DNA of 64,000 nt from Mycobacterium sp. 1245111.1 (lineage in GTDB: Bacteria; Actinomycetota; Actinomycetes; Mycobacteriales; Mycobacteriaceae), in the NCBI RefSeq assembly GCF_001673405.1, contig NZ_LZLV01000025.1, positions 1 to 64,000 on the forward strand. Reading direction: 5' to 3'. Shown piece after piece: positions 6,951-16,905 of this stretch (position 1 is its first letter; every line of letters starts with the position of its first letter). The position numbers and the translations under genes are program-made. A model generated the notes under the pieces. It worked only from the letters and a program-made list of their open reading frames with translations, searched no databases and was not told the DNA's origin.

Positions 6951-6987
6951 GCTGTCAGTATGCCCATACTGCTGGGCGGATACGCGT

Positions 6988-7914
6988 CTATCGCTGTTGC
7001 GCCGCGGCGACCAGCGCATCCCGATCTGGCAGGTCAGCGCCCGCTCGGCTGACGGTGACCGCAGCCGCGGCGCTGCCGGCCTCCAGCGCCTCGGTCAGCG
7101 TCTCGAGATCGAGACCGCCCAGCTCCGCGCGCCGGTCGGCCCCGAGCAGGCCCTGCGCCCACAGCGCATCGAGCAGGCCGACCATGAAGGAATCGCCGGC
7201 GCCCACGGTGTCGACCACCTGTGCCGATCGCGCCGGCACGCGCACCATGCCAGCCGCGCAGACGGCCTCGGCTCCTTGGTCCGCCATCGTCACCGCGACG
7301 ATAGCGGGCCCGAGCGACTGCCAGGTCTGCGCGATGTCTTCCGGTGCGCGGGCTGGGTCCAGCCAGCGCAGGTCCTCCTCGCTGACCTTGACGATGTCGC
7401 TGCGCTCGACGAGGTGCTCGATGCGGTAGCGGGCCAGGTCGCGATCGCCGATCAGCGACGGGCGGACATTGGGATCGAAGCTGACGGTGGCCGACACGCG
7501 GTAGGCGTCGACGAGTGCAGCGACGGCCAGACATCCCGGATCATGCACCGCGGCAATCGATCCGGTGTGCACGAACAGCGGCGGCTCCACCGGCGGCGGG
7601 CCGGACAGCTGCCAGTCGAGGTCGAATTCGTAGCTTGCTGAGCCATCAGCGGCCACGGTTGCTCGTGCCGTGGTCGTCCGGGCCGCATTGTCGCTACCCG
7701 AAACAAGTTGTGCCCCAGATGTTGTGACGTACTCGGCGATCCGCCGTCCATAGGCGTCGCGGCCGATGTGCGTGAGGAAGTCGACGTCGCGGCCCAGCCG
7801 GGCCAGCCCGACGGCGACGTTGAGTGGGCTCCCACCGACGTGCTCGGCCACCACTCGATGGCCGTCCTGGACGATGTCGATCAGCGCTTCGCCGATCACC
7901 AGCCCACGGCTCAT
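6988..7914 (-). CDS. PfkB-family sugar kinase
   Basis: A 308-residue ribokinase-superfamily carbohydrate kinase, probably phosphorylating the ketose made by the upstream polyol dehydrogenases. Visible motifs are GGSPLNVAVGLARLG near residue 29 and the C-terminal anion-hole/catalytic motif DTVGAGDSFMVGLL near residue 242, with the catalytic Asp. The ATG at 7914 overlaps the TGA of the upstream dehydrogenase as ATGA. It is the last gene of the operon 11701-6988. Fructokinase is the likeliest activity, but the substrate cannot be read from the sequence. Confidence 0.88.
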   Translation of the reverse strand: MSRGLVIGEALIDIVQDGHRVVAEHVGGSPLNVAVGLARLGRDVDFLTHIGRDAYGRRIAEYVTTSGAQLVSGSDNAARTTTARATVAADGSASYEFDLDWQLSGPPPVEPPLFVHTGSIAAVHDPGCLAVAALVDAYRVSATVSFDPNVRPSLIGDRDLARYRIEHLVERSDIVKVSEEDLRWLDPARAPEDIAQTWQSLGPAIVAVTMADQGAEAVCAAGMVRVPARSAQVVDTVGAGDSFMVGLLDALWAQGLLGADRRAELGGLDLETLTEALEAGSAAAAVTVSRAGADLPDRDALVAAAQQR

Positions 7915-9320
7915 CGCAGCAATGCCTCCAATGTTGCGCGAGCCCCCTTGCTGTGCAAGGAATCCAGCGCCCAGCGATACGACTCGACGAACCGGTGCTG
8001 GTGAGCGAGATCCGCGAACACCGCGGTGATCTCGATGAAGGCGTTGGGGTTTTGGTGCTGCGAGCGGGCGATCGGTACGAGCGAATCCGCCAATTGGTCG
8101 AGCACCTCGTAGGGCTCGCCCCATTCGTCGATGCCCTCGGCGTAGCGGGCCCAACTGGCCACCGCGGCCGACGCCATGGCAACCGGCCCGTCGTTGGCCA
8201 GGTTGTCGCAGATGACCGGAAAGAGCCACTTCGGGATGCGGTCCGAGGAATACGCGCAGATCCGTGCGACGGTATCGCGAACCGCGGGGTTGGCGAACCG
8301 CTCGATCAGCGTGTTACCGAACTCGTGCAGATCGATGCCCGGCACCGGCGGCAGGGTCGGGATCGCCTCGGTGTCGAAGTAGGTCTGTAAGTACTTGGCG
8401 AACAAGGGATCTTGCGCCGCGTCGTGGACGAACTCGAAGCCGCACAAGTGGGCGAAGTAGCACAGGCACTGATGTCCCGCGTTCAGCATTCGCAGCTTCA
8501 TCAGCTCGTAGGGACGGACGTCGTCGACCACCAGTACACCCGCCCGTTCCAGTGGGGGCCGGCCATCCGCGAAGTCGTCTTCGATCACCCAGGCGCTGAA
8601 CGGCTCGGCGACCACCGGCCACCGGTCGTCGACGCCGAAGTCGCGCCGCACTTCCGCGGCCATCTCCAAGGTCGTTGCCGGAGTGATGCGGTCGACCATC
8701 GAGTTGGGAAAGCGCGCGTGTTCGCCCACCCACTCGGCCAATTCGGGATCTACGCGTTCGGCGCTGGTCAGCACTGTTCGCTTGGCGACCTCACCGTTGT
8801 TTTCGATGTTGTCGCAGGAGACGATGGTCGGCGCGGGGATCCCCTGCCTGCGGCGTCTCGCCAGTGCCTCGGTGATCAACGCGAACGCCGGTCCGTCGGG
8901 ATCGCGGTAGCCGCCCTCGGTGATCGTCAAGGAGATGATCCGGGTGGACGGGGCGGCAAGCACCGCCAGCGCCGCTTCCGGATCGTCGGGCGCATAGCGG
9001 TAGTCGACGATCGAGCCGATCACCTGAGCTCCGCGGGTGCCGTCGGGATGCTCCAGGATCAGCGTGTAGAGCCCGTCCTGGTCGGTCAGCACGTCGCGCA
9101 TGGTCCAGTCGGCGGGCATCACGCCTACTCCGCAAATGCCCCACTCCTTGGCCAGGCCCTGCTGCAGTAGCAGATTGATGTACGCAGCCTGATGGGCGCG
9201 GTGGAAGTGGCCGGCACCGATGTGCGCGATACCGACGCGGACGTCACCGCGGTCATACTTCGGCGCGTCGATCGGTAAGTCCTTGAGCGCCGAATTGCTC
9301 AGGGCCACTGCGTTAGACAC
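7911..9320 (-). CDS. Mannitol/polyol dehydrogenase (long-chain PSLDR family), copy 1
   Basis: An NAD-dependent polyol 2-dehydrogenase such as mannitol, fructuronate or arabinitol dehydrogenase; 469 residues. The Rossmann motif GIAHIGAGHFHRAHQAAY is followed by PNSMVDRITP. The family catalytic pattern K-x4-N-x2-H is present as KLRMLNAGH. The GTG at 9320 overlaps the TAG of the HAD gene by one base (TAGTG). It is third in the operon, and its stop overlaps the kinase start. It is clearly paralogous to the dehydrogenase at 10175-11701, so the two may act on different polyols. Confidence 0.9.
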   Translation of the reverse strand: MSNAVALSNSALKDLPIDAPKYDRGDVRVGIAHIGAGHFHRAHQAAYINLLLQQGLAKEWGICGVGVMPADWTMRDVLTDQDGLYTLILEHPDGTRGAQVIGSIVDYRYAPDDPEAALAVLAAPSTRIISLTITEGGYRDPDGPAFALITEALARRRRQGIPAPTIVSCDNIENNGEVAKRTVLTSAERVDPELAEWVGEHARFPNSMVDRITPATTLEMAAEVRRDFGVDDRWPVVAEPFSAWVIEDDFADGRPPLERAGVLVVDDVRPYELMKLRMLNAGHQCLCYFAHLCGFEFVHDAAQDPLFAKYLQTYFDTEAIPTLPPVPGIDLHEFGNTLIERFANPAVRDTVARICAYSSDRIPKWLFPVICDNLANDGPVAMASAAVASWARYAEGIDEWGEPYEVLDQLADSLVPIARSQHQNPNAFIEITAVFADLAHQHRFVESYRWALDSLHSKGARATLEALLR

Positions 9321-10174
9321 TATGTAACGGGACCTCCACTCGTCACGGCTGACACGATCAGGGCGTCGGCGAGCGCACGCCACGAGTCGGTGACCGCGAC
9401 CGCGCCGGCATCGATCAATTCCCTGGTCCTGCTTTGACGTTCGGCGGCGGGTACAAACATCACGTTACCGACGGCGTAGTAGCCGGCCGCGACAGCCGAC
9501 GTGACACCGGGCACCGAATCCTCGACGGCCAGCCCGTGCGGACCATCAACTCCCAGCACCCGGCCGGCCTCCAGATACACGGCTGGGTCCGGCTTGCTCG
9601 TCGGGACCGGCAGCGAGTCTTCGGCGCTGAAGCGCACCGCCTCGGGAATGAGATCGTCGAGGCCGCTGGCGGTAAAAGATGCCTTCAGTCGCACGAGAGC
9701 GCTGGAGCTGACGGCGGCCAAGGCGAAGCGCTGTGCCAGGTCATGAAGTGGCCCAAGCACTTCCGTGTCGGGCTTCAACGTGACGGCCAGGTGCGCGGTA
9801 ACCTGCTCGCGCTCCTCGCGCACCCACTCTTCGAGCTCGTCGGCGGTCAGCGCGCGGCCCCCGGCGAGGTCGGCGTCCGAAGCCACCTGCGCGTCAGGAC
9901 GGCCATCGGCCAGTGCCTTCTCGAACGGAACTCCGCTCAGCACAGCCAGATCGGTGGCGGTGCTGCGAAAGTTCTTGCCCACCGCCTTCTTACGCAGCTG
10001 GTCGCCGCTGAGCGGTGAGTCGACGCCGAACCTGGCCAGGAACCGGGTGGTCACCTGGGCCGAGGCGTCGAAAGCCGGTGACTCCGACCCGAAGAGGTTG
10101 TCATCGGCGTCCAACAGCAACGTGGTGATCGCCGCCGGGTCGAATGCGCGCACGAATTCCAGGGGCCGGCTCAT
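9320..10174 (-). CDS. HAD-superfamily sugar-phosphate phosphatase
   Basis: A 284-residue HAD hydrolase of the beta-phosphoglucomutase/phosphatase-like group. Motif I is LLLDADDNLFG (nucleophile and acid/base Asp pair), motif II AAVSSSALVR, the motif III lysine is in TSKPDPAVYLEAG, and motif IV is AVEDSVPGVTSAVAAG. In this operon it probably dephosphorylates a sugar- or polyol-phosphate. Its ATG follows directly on the TAA of the upstream dehydrogenase (TAAATG). Confidence 0.85.
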   Translation of the reverse strand: MSRPLEFVRAFDPAAITTLLLDADDNLFGSESPAFDASAQVTTRFLARFGVDSPLSGDQLRKKAVGKNFRSTATDLAVLSGVPFEKALADGRPDAQVASDADLAGGRALTADELEEWVREEREQVTAHLAVTLKPDTEVLGPLHDLAQRFALAAVSSSALVRLKASFTASGLDDLIPEAVRFSAEDSLPVPTSKPDPAVYLEAGRVLGVDGPHGLAVEDSVPGVTSAVAAGYYAVGNVMFVPAAERQSRTRELIDAGAVAVTDSWRALADALIVSAVTSGGPVT

Positions 10175-11701
10175 TTACGACACCAACTCCCGCGCCTCGT
10201 CGCGCAGCGCCCGGCGCAGCGTGGGAACAACGCCATGCTCGTCGATGTCGATGATCATCGCGCGCAGACGGTCGGTAAAACCAGGGATCGTCCGAAGTTC
10301 GGCGAATATCTCGTGTCGCAGCACCGGCTCGGGGTTGTTGCCACCCATTGTCGCCAGCTTGGTCAACAACTCCTTCTCCGGGTCGTCGACGCGGATCTTG
10401 CATCCCTTGAGGTCGTAACCGCGCAGATAGCGAATCCACCCGGCCAGGGCCACCATCAGCAGGGTGTGGGGGCGGTTCTGCTCGATTGCCTCGTGCAGCG
10501 ACGGCAGCAGGAACGACGCGATCTTCTCCGACCCTCGCCGCGCCAGCCGCGACAGCTGATCGCTCATCTGCGGATTGCTGAGGCGCGAGAGCAACGAATT
10601 CCGATACTCGGCGGTGTTCATGCCGGGCACCGGTGGCAGCAGCGGCTGGACCTCGTCGCGCATCAGCTGCTCGACGAAGGCGTAGATGGCCTGGTTGCGC
10701 ATGGCCTCGTCGGTGCGCTGGTAGCCGGCCAGCCTGGCCAGGCACGACATCGCGATGTGCGTCCCGTTGAGCATGCGGGTCTTGACCAGCTTGTGGTCTT
10801 TGACGTTCGAGACGAACTGCGCGCCTACCTCGTCCAACGGCGGGCGGCCGGCGCAGAAGTCGTCCTCGATGACCCATTGGCAGTACGGCTCGGTGACCAC
10901 CGGCCACTTGTCGGCGATCCCGAAGGTGTCCCGGACGAACTCGACCTCGTCTTCGGAGGTTTGGGGAGTGATCCGGTCGACCATGGTCGACGGAAACGCG
11001 ACATGGGTGTCGATCCAGCGCGCAAGGTCGGGATCCTTCAGCGCGGCGAACGAGACCAGCGCGGTGCGGGCCGCCTGGGTGTTGTCGGGAATGTTGTCGC
11101 AGCACAGCACCGTGAAGGGGGCGGTGCCGGCGCGGCGACGCAACTCGAGTGCCTCGGTCAAGTAGCCCCAGGCCGTGACATAGCTGCCCGAGTGGACCAG
11201 GTCGGCCTGCACGTCGGGGTTGGTGGCGTCGAATTCTCGGGTCACCGGATCGAGGAAATAGCCGTTGCCGGTGATCGTCAGGCTGACCACGCGGGTGCGC
11301 GGATCGGCCAGCGCGGCGCGCACCGCCGCCCCGTCGTTGGGTGCGTAGTGGACCGATCCGATCGAACCGACCACGCGGGCCGTCTCGCCCTCATGGCCGC
11401 GTTCGACGACGGTGTACAGCCCGTCCTGGGCGGACAGCACGTCTTTGACGTCGCGGGAGCGAAGGCTGACGCCGGTGACTCCCCACTGATGGGAGACGCC
11501 CGAACAGGCCAGGTCGTCGAAATAGACGGCTTGGTGGGCGCGGTGGAAGTTGCCGGCGCCGATGTGTACGACGCCGCGCTGCAGGGTAGACCGGTCGTAA
11601 GTCGGTATATCGATTCCCTGAGCGCGCATGGGAATGGTGTCGAGAGTGTCGTTACTGAGCGGAACTCCGGCGCTTGGCCGCCATGGAATTACTTTTCGCA
11701 T
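10175..11701 (-). CDS. Mannitol/polyol dehydrogenase, copy 2
   Basis: A 508-residue long-chain polyol dehydrogenase, first gene of the operon. It has VVHIGAGNFHRAHQAVY (cofactor), PSTMVDRITP and the catalytic K-x4-N-x2-H as KTRMLNGTH. It is longer than copy 1, with an N-terminal extension and an insert around residues 140-165. The ATG at 11701 has only a weak GGCAAG sequence upstream. No ABC or PTS transporter gene accompanies the operon here, so uptake must be encoded elsewhere. Confidence 0.88.
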   Translation of the reverse strand: MRKVIPWRPSAGVPLSNDTLDTIPMRAQGIDIPTYDRSTLQRGVVHIGAGNFHRAHQAVYFDDLACSGVSHQWGVTGVSLRSRDVKDVLSAQDGLYTVVERGHEGETARVVGSIGSVHYAPNDGAAVRAALADPRTRVVSLTITGNGYFLDPVTREFDATNPDVQADLVHSGSYVTAWGYLTEALELRRRAGTAPFTVLCCDNIPDNTQAARTALVSFAALKDPDLARWIDTHVAFPSTMVDRITPQTSEDEVEFVRDTFGIADKWPVVTEPYCQWVIEDDFCAGRPPLDEVGAQFVSNVKDHKLVKTRMLNGTHIAMSCLARLAGYQRTDEAMRNQAIYAFVEQLMRDEVQPLLPPVPGMNTAEYRNSLLSRLSNPQMSDQLSRLARRGSEKIASFLLPSLHEAIEQNRPHTLLMVALAGWIRYLRGYDLKGCKIRVDDPEKELLTKLATMGGNNPEPVLRHEIFAELRTIPGFTDRLRAMIIDIDEHGVVPTLRRALRDEARELVS

Positions 11702-11713
11702 CTTGCCACTGTG

Positions 11714-11725
11714 GCCAAGGTTGGC
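11714..11725. promoter_or_regulatory. Short inverted repeat before the polyol operon
   Basis: GCCAA-GG-TTGGC lies 13-24 bp upstream of the first operon gene. It is a weak candidate operator, and no regulator gene is adjacent. Confidence 0.25.
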
Positions 11726-11824
11726 TCTGACTTAAACGTATTAGTGGGTCTTGTCACGGTGGCCTGCGACACGAATGTTGCGGCGAATCAGCATCGCTCG
11801 TGGTGAGCGGGGTAATCGGCGGCG

Positions 11825-11830
11825 TAGGTT
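11825..11830 (+). promoter_or_regulatory. -10 hexamer (leaderless type) of ligD
   Basis: TAGGTT, then 7 nt, then the ligD ATG at 11838. The same hexamer and spacing recur at 25697. Confidence 0.45.
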
Positions 11831-11837
11831 GACAAGC

Positions 11838-14111
11838 ATGGCGCCACGGGTCAAGTTGACGAACGCCGACAAGGTGTTGTACCCGGCCACGGGTACCACC
11901 AAGGGCGACATCTTCGACTATTACGTCCGTGTTTCCGACGCGATGCTGCCGCATGTCGCGGGCCGGCCGGCGACGCGCAAACGCTGGCCCAATGGCGTTG
12001 AGCAGTCGTCGTTTTTCGAAAAGCAGTTGGCCGCCTCGGCGCCAGAGTGGTTGCCGCGCGGCAGCATCACGCATCGATCCGGCACGACCACCTATCCGAT
12101 CATCGACAGCGTCGACGGTTTGGCCTGGATCGCCCAGCAGGCCGCGCTCGAAGTCCATGTCCCGCAATGGCGTTTCGAGGCCGAATGGACGCGTAAAGGC
12201 GAAGAGCTCAAGCCTGGTCCGGCCACCCGCGTGGTGTTCGACCTCGATCCTGGTGAGGGCGTGACGATGGCCAAGCTCGCCGAGGTAGCCCACGCGGTGC
12301 GCGATCTGCTGACCGACATCGGGCTGACCACTTTCCCCCTGACAAGTGGAAGCAAAGGCATGCACCTCTACTGCCCGCTGGACAAGCCGGTGAGCAGCCG
12401 CGGTGCTTCCGTGCTGGCGAAACGTGTTGCGCAACAACTCGAAACGTCGATGCCGAAGCTCGTCACGGCCACGATGACCAAGAGCGTGCGGGCGGGCAAG
12501 GTATTCGTGGACTGGAGTCAGAACAACGGCTCGAAAACCACCATCGCGCCGTATTCGTTGCGGGGACGCGAATACCCGACCGTGGCGGCGCCACGCAGTT
12601 GGGACGAACTCGACGACAACAAGCTTCGCCAACTGCGCTACGACGAGGTGCTCGAGCGGGTCGAACGCGACGGCGATCTGCTCGCGCCGCTGGACACCGG
12701 TGTCCGAGTCGCCGACCGGCTGACCAAGTACCGCAGCATGCGCGATGCCGCAAAGACGCCCGAGCCGGTGCCCAACACGAAACCAGCTGCTGGGCGGGGT
12801 AATACGTTCGTCATCCAGGAGCACCACGCCCGCCGGCTGCACTACGACTTCCGGCTCGAGCGTGACGGCGTGCTGGTGTCGTGGGCGGTGCCGAAGAACC
12901 TGCCGGAGACCACCGCGGTCAATCATTTGGCCGTGCACACCGAAGACCACCCGCTGGAGTACGGCAGCTTTGAGGGGACGATCCCGAAGGGGGAGTACGG
13001 CGGCGGGAAGGTCGTCATCTGGGATTCCGGCACCTACGACACCGAGAAGTTCCGCGACGGCGGCGACGACGGGGAGAAGGGTGAAGTCATCGTCACGCTG
13101 CACGGGCAGCGAATCTCAGGCCGTTACGCGCTGATTCAGACCAACGGCAACCAATGGCTCGCGCATCGGATGAAAGACCAGCAGGTCTTCGACTTCGACT
13201 GGCTGAAGCCGATGCTGGCCACCCACGGCTCTGTGGAAAAGCTCACCGCGGCGCAGTGGGCGTTCGAGGCCAAGTGGGACGGCTACCGGCTACTGGTCGA
13301 TGCCGACCACGGCGCGGTGCGACTGCGGTCGCGCAGCGGGCGCGACATCACCAAGGAATTCCCCCAACTACGCTCACTGGCAACCGATCTCGGCGACCAC
13401 CACGCGGTGCTCGACGGGGAAGTGGTCGCGCTCGATTCGTCCGGTGTGCCCAGCTTCTCCGAGATGCAGAACCGGGCGCGCGCCACCCGCATCGAGTTCT
13501 GGGCGTTCGACCTGCTGTTTCTGGATGGCCGCTCGCTGCTGCGGGCCAAGTACCGCGACCGGCGAAAGCTGTTGGAAACGTTGGCTTCCGCGGGCGGCCT
13601 GAACGTCCCCGACCTACTTACCGGCGACGGCGCCGAGGCGCTGGAGTACTCCCGTAAGCGTCGGTGGGAGGGTGTGATCGCCAAGAAACGTGACTCGACG
13701 TATCAGCCGGGCCGGCGTTCGGCGTCCTGGGTGAAGGACAAGTACTGGAACACCCAGGAAGTCGTGATCGGCGGCTGGCGCGCCGGCGAAGGTGGACGCA
13801 GCAGTGGCATCGGCTCACTGCTGATGGGAATCCCGGGTACGGGTGGCCTGCATTTCGCCGGGCGGGTCGGCACCGGCTTCACCGAGCGCGACCTGGCCAG
13901 CCTCAAGAAGACGTTGCAGCCGTTGCACACCGACGAATCACCGTTCGAGGCAAGACTTCCCACGCAGGACGCCAAGGGCGTGACGTTCGTGAAGCCGACA
14001 CTTGTGGGCGAGGTCCGCTACAGCGAATGGACGTCGGACGGCCGGCTGCGTCAACCCAGCTGGAGGGGACTGCGGCCCGACAAGGAGCCGGGGGACGTGG
14101 TCCGGGAGTAG
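11838..14111 (+). CDS. ligD: Multifunctional NHEJ DNA ligase D (POL-PE-LIG)
   Basis: An ATP-dependent ligase of bacterial NHEJ, partner of Ku; 757 residues, close to M. tuberculosis LigD. The domain order is mycobacterial. The primase/polymerase domain covers about residues 1-290 ([10 protein letters not shown] catalytic Asp pair). The phosphoesterase domain covers about 325-460 ([16 protein letters not shown]). The ligase domain starts near 470, with adenylation motif EAKWDGYR (Lys near 479) and motifs LDGEVVALD and EGVIAKK. The ATG at 11838 is supported by homology and by TAGGTT 7 nt upstream. The 3' end overlaps convergent rnhA by 61 bp. Confidence 0.96.
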   Translation: MAPRVKLTNADKVLYPATGTTKGDIFDYYVRVSDAMLPHVAGRPATRKRWPNGVEQSSFFEKQLAASAPEWLPRGSITHRSGTTTYPIIDSVDGLAWIAQQAALEVHVPQWRFEAEWTRKGEELKPGPATRVVFDLDPGEGVTMAKLAEVAHAVRDLLTDIGLTTFPLTSGSKGMHLYCPLDKPVSSRGASVLAKRVAQQLETSMPKLVTATMTKSVRAGKVFVDWSQNNGSKTTIAPYSLRGREYPTVAAPRSWDELDDNKLRQLRYDEVLERVERDGDLLAPLDTGVRVADRLTKYRSMRDAAKTPEPVPNTKPAAGRGNTFVIQEHHARRLHYDFRLERDGVLVSWAVPKNLPETTAVNHLAVHTEDHPLEYGSFEGTIPKGEYGGGKVVIWDSGTYDTEKFRDGGDDGEKGEVIVTLHGQRISGRYALIQTNGNQWLAHRMKDQQVFDFDWLKPMLATHGSVEKLTAAQWAFEAKWDGYRLLVDADHGAVRLRSRSGRDITKEFPQLRSLATDLGDHHAVLDGEVVALDSSGVPSFSEMQNRARATRIEFWAFDLLFLDGRSLLRAKYRDRRKLLETLASAGGLNVPDLLTGDGAEALEYSRKRRWEGVIAKKRDSTYQPGRRSASWVKDKYWNTQEVVIGGWRAGEGGRSSGIGSLLMGIPGTGGLHFAGRVGTGFTERDLASLKKTLQPLHTDESPFEARLPTQDAKGVTFVKPTLVGEVRYSEWTSDGRLRQPSWRGLRPDKEPGDVVRE

Positions 14112-14566
14112 GAGCCGATGGCTTCCTGCAACCCCCGCGTCGCCAGCTCGTCGGCCAACTCGTTGTCGGCGATGCCCGAGTGCCCCTTCACCCAGAACCA
14201 CTCGACCCGGTGTCGCGCGCAGGCCAGTTGCAGCCGCTTCCACAGATCGACGTTCTTCACCGGCTGCTTCGCCGCCGTCTGCCATCCGTTGCGCTCCCAG
14301 CCGAGCACCCACTTGGTGATGCCGTTCCGGACATAGGTGCTGTCGGTGTAGAGGTGCACGGTGACGGATCGGGTAAGTGCCTCCAGCGCCATGATCGGCG
14401 CCGTCAACTCCATCCGATTGTTACTGGTCGCGCCGGCGTCGCCCCCGCACATCTCGCGGACGTGGTGACGTTGGCGCAACACCGCCCCCCAACCGCCGGG
14501 CCCTGGGTTCGGTCGGCATCCGCCGTCGGTATGGATGATCACCACGTCGTCGGCGGACTCGCTCAC
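14051..14566 (-). CDS. rnhA: Ribonuclease HI
   Basis: Cleaves RNA in RNA-DNA hybrids. The 171-residue product has the four carboxylates of RNase HI in context: [44 protein letters not shown] and [12 protein letters not shown]. The GTG at 14566 gives the usual short N-terminus, and a TATTCT hexamer lies 7 nt upstream. An upstream ATG at 14611 would add 15 atypical residues. The C-terminus extends past the usual domain end and is read antisense through the last codons of ligD. An rnhA near ligD also occurs in M. smegmatis. Confidence 0.93.
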   Translation of the reverse strand: MSESADDVVIIHTDGGCRPNPGPGGWGAVLRQRHHVREMCGGDAGATSNNRMELTAPIMALEALTRSVTVHLYTDSTYVRNGITKWVLGWERNGWQTAAKQPVKNVDLWKRLQLACARHRVEWFWVKGHSGIADNELADELATRGLQEAIGSYSRTTSPGSLSGRSPLQLG

Positions 14567-14573
14567 CCCGCCG

Positions 14574-14579
14574 AGAATA
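14574..14579 (-). promoter_or_regulatory. -10 hexamer (leaderless type) of rnhA
   Basis: TATTCT on the minus strand, 7 nt before the GTG at 14566. Confidence 0.4.
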
Positions 14580-14624
14580 GGTGCCGAGACCAGCGTTGTA
14601 CGGACCGACATGCCGAGCGGGTAG

Positions 14625-14630
14625 TACGGT
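14625..14630 (+). promoter_or_regulatory. -10 hexamer (leaderless type)
   Basis: TACGGT, then 6 nt, then the ATG at 14637. Confidence 0.35.
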
Positions 14631-14636
14631 AAGTCG

Positions 14637-16565
14637 ATGCGGTGGCTGACTTTTCGAGACGACAGCGGTCAGCGGACGGGCGTGCTGGCCGACGACGTCA
14701 TCCATCCGCTGCGGCCGGGCGTGAGCCTGCTTGAGCTGATCGCGAACGGGACGTTGGCCGAAGCGGGCGAGGAGGCCTTGCGTTCGGCGGCGACGGTGCC
14801 GCTGGACGAGGTGACGCTGATGGCGCCGATACCGCGCCCGCCGTCGATCCGGGACAGCCTCTGCTTTCTCGACCACATGCGAAACTGCCAAGCGGCCATG
14901 GGTGGCGGCCGGGTGCTCAAAGACACCTGGTACCGCATTCCGGCGTTCTACTTCGCCTGCCCGACAACGGTTCTCGGCCCCTACGACGATGCTCCGATGG
15001 CGCCCGGAAGTGTCTGGCAGGACTTCGAGTTGGAGATCGCCGCGGTGATCGGCACCGCGGGTCAAGACCTGTCCGTCGCCGAAGCCGACCAGGCGATCGT
15101 CGGCTACACGATCTTCAACGACTGGTCGGCTCGCGACCTGCAGCAACTGGAAGGTCAGCTGGCGATCGGTCAGGCCAAGGGCAAGGACAGCGGTGTCACG
15201 CTGGGGCCGTATCTCGTGACGCCCGACGAACTCGAGCCGTACCGCCGGGACGGCAAGCTGCACCTGGACGTCACCGCGTTGGTCAACGACGAGGTGGTCG
15301 GGTCCGGGTCGACCGGACAGATGGACTGGAGCTTCGCCGAAGTCATCTCCTACGCCTCGCGCGGCGTGATGCTCACCCCCGGCGACGTATTCGGGTCCGG
15401 CACGGTGCCCACTTGCACGCTGGTCGAGCACCTCGACCCGTCAGCGCCCGAGACCTTCCGCGGCTGGTTGCACGACGGCGACGTCGTCACCCTGCGAGTG
15501 GAGGGCCTCGGCGAGACGCGTCAAACTGTACGGAAAACCCCTGCGCCGCAACCACTGCCGCCTCGGCCCAATCCGGACGCGAAGCCCGCCAAACCGCGGG
15601 TCAACCCGGCGCCGGCGAAAATTCCGTACACCCGCGGGCTGCACGAGGTCGCCCAGCGGGTGTGGGCCTGGATGTTGCCGGACGGTGGATTCGGCTGGAG
15701 CAACGCAGGCCTGGTCGCCGGTGACGGGGCGTCGCTACTGGTGGACACGTTGTTCGACTTACCGCTGACCCGCGAGATGCTGGCCGCGATGGCGCCCATC
15801 ACCGATCGTGCCCCGATCACCGACGCGTTGATCACCCACTCCAACGGCGATCACACCCACGGCAACCAACTGCTCGACATGGGCGTGCGGATAATTGCCG
15901 CGACGGGTACCGCCGAGGAGATCGCGCACGGCATGGCGCCCGAAATGCTGGTGATGGCCAAGAACACCGACCTCGGCCCGGTCGCGACACCATATTTACG
16001 AGAACGATTCGGGCCCTTCGATTTCGGCGGCATCACGCTGCGTAACGCCGACCAGACTTTCGACGACCGGCTGACGATCGAGGTCGGCGGCAGGATCGTG
16101 GAACTGCTGAACCTCGGCCCGGCGCATACCGCCGCCGACTCGGTGGTGCACGTGCCGGACGCCGGTGTGTTGTTCGCGGGGGACCTGCTGTTCATCGGCT
16201 GCACGCCGATCGTGTGGGCCGGTCCGATCGCCAACTGGATCAAAGCGTGCGACGCGATGATCGCGCTGGATGCTCCGACGGTGGTCCCGGGCCACGGGCC
16301 GGTGACCGACCCGGACGGAATCCGTGCGGTGCGCGGTTATCTCGCGAATGTCGCTGAGCAGGCCGAGGCCGCCTATCGCGAGGGCCTGTCGTTCGTGGAG
16401 GCGGCCGACACCATCGATCTCGGCGAGTATGCGAATTGGCTGGACGCGGAACGTGTGGTTATCAACGTCTACACGCACTATCGCGAATTGGATCCCGGCA
16501 CACCGCAATTACCCGCGATGGGCCTGCTGGCGATGCAGGCCGACTGGCTGGCCAAGCACGGCTAG
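14637..16565 (+). CDS. Fumarylacetoacetate hydrolase - metallo-beta-lactamase fusion
   Basis: A 642-residue two-domain enzyme. Residues 1 to about 295 form an FAH-family domain: [11 protein letters not shown] and [14 protein letters not shown] carry the usual Glu/Asp metal ligands. A proline/lysine-rich linker (about residues 300-332) leads to an MBL-fold domain with [31 protein letters not shown] and VPGHGP. The canonical MBL motif HxHxDH is here HSNGDH, so the second His is Asn. The pair could hydrolyse successive intermediates of an aromatic or dicarbonyl breakdown route (inference). ATG 14637 has a TACGGT hexamer 6 nt upstream. Confidence 0.88.
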   Translation: MRWLTFRDDSGQRTGVLADDVIHPLRPGVSLLELIANGTLAEAGEEALRSAATVPLDEVTLMAPIPRPPSIRDSLCFLDHMRNCQAAMGGGRVLKDTWYRIPAFYFACPTTVLGPYDDAPMAPGSVWQDFELEIAAVIGTAGQDLSVAEADQAIVGYTIFNDWSARDLQQLEGQLAIGQAKGKDSGVTLGPYLVTPDELEPYRRDGKLHLDVTALVNDEVVGSGSTGQMDWSFAEVISYASRGVMLTPGDVFGSGTVPTCTLVEHLDPSAPETFRGWLHDGDVVTLRVEGLGETRQTVRKTPAPQPLPPRPNPDAKPAKPRVNPAPAKIPYTRGLHEVAQRVWAWMLPDGGFGWSNAGLVAGDGASLLVDTLFDLPLTREMLAAMAPITDRAPITDALITHSNGDHTHGNQLLDMGVRIIAATGTAEEIAHGMAPEMLVMAKNTDLGPVATPYLRERFGPFDFGGITLRNADQTFDDRLTIEVGGRIVELLNLGPAHTAADSVVHVPDAGVLFAGDLLFIGCTPIVWAGPIANWIKACDAMIALDAPTVVPGHGPVTDPDGIRAVRGYLANVAEQAEAAYREGLSFVEAADTIDLGEYANWLDAERVVINVYTHYRELDPGTPQLPAMGLLAMQADWLAKHG

Positions 16566-16568
16566 CGA

Positions 16569-16826
16569 TCAGTGATGGCGAATTTTGCTGATCAACTTGT
16601 CCTTGGTGAGGCCCGAGTAGCCCGTCACGCCAAGCTCTTTGGCACGCTTTTTCAGGTCGGCGACTGACCAGTCGTCGTACGAGCCCGACTTCCCGCCTTT
16701 ACGGCCTACCGACTTCTTGCCGCGCGACGCCGCGGCATTGGAGATCCGGGCCGCCTTCTCCTTGGAATTGCCTTCTTTTCGCAGGTCCTCGTACATCTTC
16801 TCGTTCTTGATCGACGAGTTCGGCAT
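16569..16826 (-). CDS. Small basic protein with Rho-N/SAP-like motif
   Basis: An 85-residue, lysine-rich protein. The N-terminal half (MPNSSIKNEKMYEDLRKEGN... GRKGGKSGSY) resembles small stress or plasmid-stabilisation-like proteins. The C-terminal half (DWSVADLKKRAKELGVTGYS, then GLTKDKLISKIRHH) is a Rho-termination-factor N-terminal/SAP-like helix-extended-helix that binds nucleic acids. A strong GGAGGTGCACT precedes the ATG. It is convergent with the FAH-MBL gene. The exact role is unknown; nucleoid or RNA binding is likely. Confidence 0.8.
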   Translation of the reverse strand: MPNSSIKNEKMYEDLRKEGNSKEKAARISNAAASRGKKSVGRKGGKSGSYDDWSVADLKKRAKELGVTGYSGLTKDKLISKIRHH

Positions 16827-16893
16827 AGTGCACCTCCATTCGACCGACGTGGTAATAGCGACAGGATTCCCACGATGTGAGCGCTGAAACGCC

Positions 16894-16899
16894 TACGGT
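16894..16899 (+). promoter_or_regulatory. -10 hexamer (leaderless type)
   Basis: TACGGT, 6 nt before the ATG at 16906 of the enoyl-CoA hydratase gene. Confidence 0.35.
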
Positions 16900-16905
16900 T
16901 GCCCA

